DNA of 64,000 nucleotides from Acrasis kona (Eukaryota; Heterolobosea; Eutetramitea; Acrasida; Acrasidae): assembly GCA_026419775.2 (NCBI GenBank), contig JAOPGA020000683.1:62001-126000 (forward strand). Direction: 5' to 3'. A program made the translations under genes and the position numbers. Each line of letters opens with the position of its first letter. The first letter of the stretch is position 1. The notes below the pieces were generated by a model. It was not told the origin of the DNA. It did not search any database and worked only from the letters and a program-made list of their open reading frames with translations. This document shows, piece after piece, positions 63,590-64,000 of the stretch.

Positions 63590-64000
63590 ATGAGGAGAAG
63601 CATCATGTTGCTGGCCTACGCCATCATGGCAATGCTGTGCGGAACAGCATTTGCTATCAGTAAGGACTCTGTTGTGTGCTCCCCTACTCAAGTATCTACC
63701 AACAACGAGGTGTATATCTCAAACAGCAACTCTCTTTACAAGTACAGCTTACCAGATTTAAACCTCAAAGTAACACATAACGGCGACGTTGTATGCTCTC
63801 CTGGTTCCTTAAACGCAAACACGTTGACATTTGGCAACGACGACCAAAACTCCAAATCCATTAACTTTGATCCCAATACTCTAGCTGTCACCGGAACATC
63901 CAACAACGCTGCTCCTTATACATCACCATACTATGTTCAATACGGAAGCGGAAGCGTTCAAGACGGAGACGATACATACACATTTAAGTACGACGATGCA
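63590..64000 (+). CDS. Secreted protein, 5' part only (runs off the window)
   Basis: ATG 63590 starts a signal peptide (MRRSIMLLAYAIMAMLCGTA) and the frame stays open for 137 codons to the window end. The mature part is Asn/Ser/Asp-rich with a beta-like pattern (VYISNSNSLYKYSLPDLNL, GDDTYTFKYDD) and two Cys (VVCSP repeated, as DSVVCSPTQ and DVVCSPGS), hinting at an internal repeat. Codons are more GC-rich at third positions than in the neighbours. No family recognised. Confidence 0.75.
   Translation, partial: MRRSIMLLAYAIMAMLCGTAFAISKDSVVCSPTQVSTNNEVYISNSNSLYKYSLPDLNLKVTHNGDVVCSPGSLNANTLTFGNDDQNSKSINFDPNTLAVTGTSNNAAPYTSPYYVQYGSGSVQDGDDTYTFKYDDA

Noticed and set aside
1-64000. CRISPR arrays, bacterial operons, riboswitches
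   Set aside because: The window is eukaryotic nuclear DNA; the only regular repeats are coding minisatellites, without spacers.

Overview
The window looks like nuclear DNA of a free-living amoeboid protist, most likely a heterolobosean (Acrasis/Naegleria type). This is inference from gene content, not from a search. The DNA is AT-rich and gene-dense, the standard code is used (TAA, TAG and TGA all end genes), genes lie on both strands, and spliceosomal introns are extremely short. I could place 28 introns in 13 genes; all are 34-49 bp, mostly GTAAG/GTATG...AG with a CTAAC/CTGAC-like branch site, and in all 13 genes the exon lengths sum to a whole number of codons. Several genes that look like adjacent fragments are therefore single spliced genes.

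1-10.5 kb: a chagasin-like protease inhibitor, mitochondrial uL3, a sirtuin, a Zn2Cys6 transcription factor, a divergent Ras-like GTPase, a DUF5519 protein, a small two-repeat protein, a GH46-like chitosanase with a frame break, and a divergent aquaporin.

10.5-18.9 kb: a transposon-rich, gene-poor stretch. It holds a decayed LTR-retrotransposon relic with flanking repeats, an IS630/Tc1-type transposase remnant, a 2OG-Fe(II) oxygenase, a possible structured RNA, two tRNA genes (Thr-AGU and Pro-UGG) that both carry 10-12 nt extra in the D-loop, and an incompletely resolved spliced gene that may be a transcription factor.

18.9-36.4 kb: a cluster of surface proteins sharing one style of EGF-like repeat. 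A truncated thiaminase-like pseudogene is followed by a 2706-aa EGF/NPCBM/Thr-Pro-rich type I membrane protein, an RCC1-EGF-TM-TKL receptor kinase, and an EGF-IPT type I protein with a Cys-rich juxtamembrane patch and a His-rich tail. Together they could be an adhesion, recognition or prey-binding locus with a built-in kinase; this is inference.

36.4-64 kb: axonemal proteins (CFAP119-like, DRC9/IQCG-like), a copper amine oxidase, an F-box-like protein with an 18-bp minisatellite, an alpha/beta-hydrolase-7TM-RGS fusion, a secreted His-rich protein, a ThrE-family transporter, a secreted nicotinamidase, a synapsin-family protein, a thioredoxin-fold-RGS fusion, a 1227-aa C2/PH-like protein in seven exons, a phosducin-like protein, a glutathione transferase, and the 5' part of a secreted protein cut by the window end. 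Two RGS fusions, a phosducin-like protein and a Ras-like GTPase in one window fit an organism with extensive GTPase signalling, and the CFAP119 and DRC9 homologues imply a flagellate stage or its recent loss.
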